Assembly (NCBI GenBank): GCA_030049565.1 | Contig: JASIKQ010000164.1 | Span: 1-6,718 of the forward strand | Length of the DNA: 6,718 nt | From: Candidatus Sulfotelmatobacter sp. | GTDB lineage: Bacteria; Acidobacteriota; Terriglobia; Terriglobales; Acidobacteriaceae | Direction: 5' to 3' | In this document: positions 5,554-6,718 of the stretch, one piece after another | How positions within the stretch are numbered: position 1 is the stretch's first letter | Layout of the letters: each line of letters starts with the position of its first letter | Notes under the pieces: generated by a model | Told to the model about the DNA's origin: nothing | Databases searched by the model: none | What the model saw: the letters and a program-made list of their open reading frames with translations, nothing else | Translations under genes and position numbers: made by a program

Positions 5554-6718
5554 GTTCTTCCCTTTCGTCGATTGCGGATTTACGGCCGAAGCGGTCGTTG
5601 CCATCGATGTCGGTGCCGACGGGATCTCAGCATTGACCGCGCCCCCGGCCGGGGGAGTGCGCACATTCTGCACAATCTGATTCACCGGCTGCTCCAGGAT
5701 CTTGAAAAAAGGTTTTGGATACAGGCCAATCCAGAACGCCATGATGAGAAGCGGCACGAATGTCAGCACTTCCCGCGGCGTAAGGTCATGCAGCTTCTCG
5801 TTCTTCGGATTGGTCACGGTTCCGAAGAACACGCGCTGATATAGCCAGAGCAAGTAGGCGGCGGCAAGAACCACCCCCGGCACGGCCCATGCGCCCCAGC
5901 GCCAGTTCTCCATGAAAGTTCCTTGCAGAATCGTGAATTCGCCAACGAAGCCGTTGAGCAGCGGCAAGCCCATTGAGGAAAGGAACATGATCATGGTGAT
6001 GGTGGCGTAAACCGGCATCACGTTGGAGATGCCGCCGTATTCTGCGATCTCGCGCGTGTGGCGCCGCTCGTACAGGATGCCGACGATCAAGAACAGCGCG
6101 CCGGTGGAGATGCCATGGTTAACTTGCTGCAAGACTGACCCGCTCAGCCCAAGGGGCGTGAGCACGAAGATTCCCAGCGTGCAGAAGCCAAGATGGCTGA
6201 CCGAGGAGTAGGCGACCAGCTTCTTCATGTCTTTCTGCATGAGCGACACGAGCGCGCCGTAGATGATGGCGATGATGGAGAGAACGATCATCCAGGTGCG
6301 GACCTTGGTGTGCGTGATGACGTCGGGAAAGAATGGCAGCGAGAAGCGGATGAAGCCGTAGGTTCCCATCTTCAGCAGAACGCCGGCCAGGATGACGGAG
6401 CCCGCGGTTGGCGCTTCCACGTGAGCGTCAGGCAGCCAGGTGTGGAAGGGAAACATGGGAACTTTGATGGCGAAGGCAAAGAAAAAGCTCAGGAAAAGCA
6501 GAGTAGCGATGGTCGGGCCGTAAGCCGGGTCAGAATAGATTTTCGGTGCGGTTTCGTAGAGCGCCGGAATGCTGAAGGTGTAAATGCCCGTGAGGTGCTG
6601 GTGATGGAAATATAAGAACAGAATGCCCAGCAGCATCAGCACCGAGCCGGCCAGCGTGTATAAGAAAAACTTGATCGCGGCGTAAAGCTTGCGCGGGCCG
6701 CCCCAGATGCCGATCAGC
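5551..6718 (-). CDS. nuoM: NADH-quinone oxidoreductase subunit M (5' partial)
   Basis: The frame runs open to the right edge: before the GTG at 6642 it encodes [20 protein letters not shown], a conserved NuoM stretch, so the GTG is internal and the N-terminal part lies outside. The visible fragment is 388 residues; about the first 140 are missing, judging by the roughly 510-residue family length. Diagnostic motifs are [20 protein letters not shown] (81-100, with the pump Lys85 and His92), [12 protein letters not shown] (Lys116), [14 protein letters not shown] (165-178) and NGFVGEF with Glu260. NuoM is an antiporter-like pump module in the complex I membrane arm. After the last membrane helix there is an unusual Pro/Ala/Thr/Ser-rich soluble tail of about 36 residues. 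nuoN follows with a one-base overlap. Confidence 0.96.
   Translation of the reverse strand, partial: LIGIWGGPRKLYAAIKFFLYTLAGSVLMLLGILFLYFHHQHLTGIYTFSIPALYETAPKIYSDPAYGPTIATLLFLSFFFAFAIKVPMFPFHTWLPDAHVEAPTAGSVILAGVLLKMGTYGFIRFSLPFFPDVITHTKVRTWMIVLSIIAIIYGALVSLMQKDMKKLVAYSSVSHLGFCTLGIFVLTPLGLSGSVLQQVNHGISTGALFLIVGILYERRHTREIAEYGGISNVMPVYATITMIMFLSSMGLPLLNGFVGEFTILQGTFMENWRWGAWAVPGVVLAAAYLLWLYQRVFFGTVTNPKNEKLHDLTPREVLTFVPLLIMAFWIGLYPKPFFKILEQPVNQIVQNVRTPPAGGAVNAEIPSAPTSMATTASAVNPQSTKGKN

Overview
This 6.7-kb window is bacterial chromosome with moderately high GC and tightly packed genes. It holds seven protein genes. One reads rightward and is cut by the left edge. Six read leftward as a single block, and the first of these is cut by the right edge. 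The genes look like ordinary single-copy core genes, and I see no mobile element, RNA gene or CRISPR array. The most likely source is an Acidobacteriota member. This rests on the HEAT-like/PilZ protein and on an F0 cluster that stands apart from F1; it is an inference, not a proof.

Left part (1-2007, + strand): a large, mostly helical, repeat-like protein with a C-terminal PilZ domain, a likely c-di-GMP-responsive protein. It ends at a perfect palindromic terminator (1978-2007) flanked by A5 and T5. That terminator also serves the convergent block arriving from the right.

Right part (2030-6718, - strand, transcribed right to left): the end of nuoM, then nuoN, atpZ, atpI, atpB and atpE. nuoM and nuoN encode the proton-pumping antiporter-like subunits M and N of respiratory complex I. 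They overlap by one base. Only 18 nt after nuoN comes a run of F0 genes: two small assembly or accessory proteins (AtpZ, AtpI), the stator subunit a (AtpB) and the rotor subunit c (AtpE). Subunit b and all F1 genes are absent, because the block ends with atpE at the terminator. The layout therefore joins a generator of ion-motive force (complex I) to the membrane half of its main consumer (ATP synthase) in what looks like one transcription unit. The F1 part must be encoded elsewhere.

The features most worth a second look are in AtpE. It has an N-terminal signal-peptide-like leader, a glycine-poor first helix, and Gln/Glu/Ser/Tyr at the exact spacing of the Na+-binding site in Na+-driven c-rings, although the companion Thr is Leu. 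A 130-nt leader with a strong Shine-Dalgarno precedes atpE, in contrast to the weak sites of the genes upstream. I found no undescribed defence or mobile system here.
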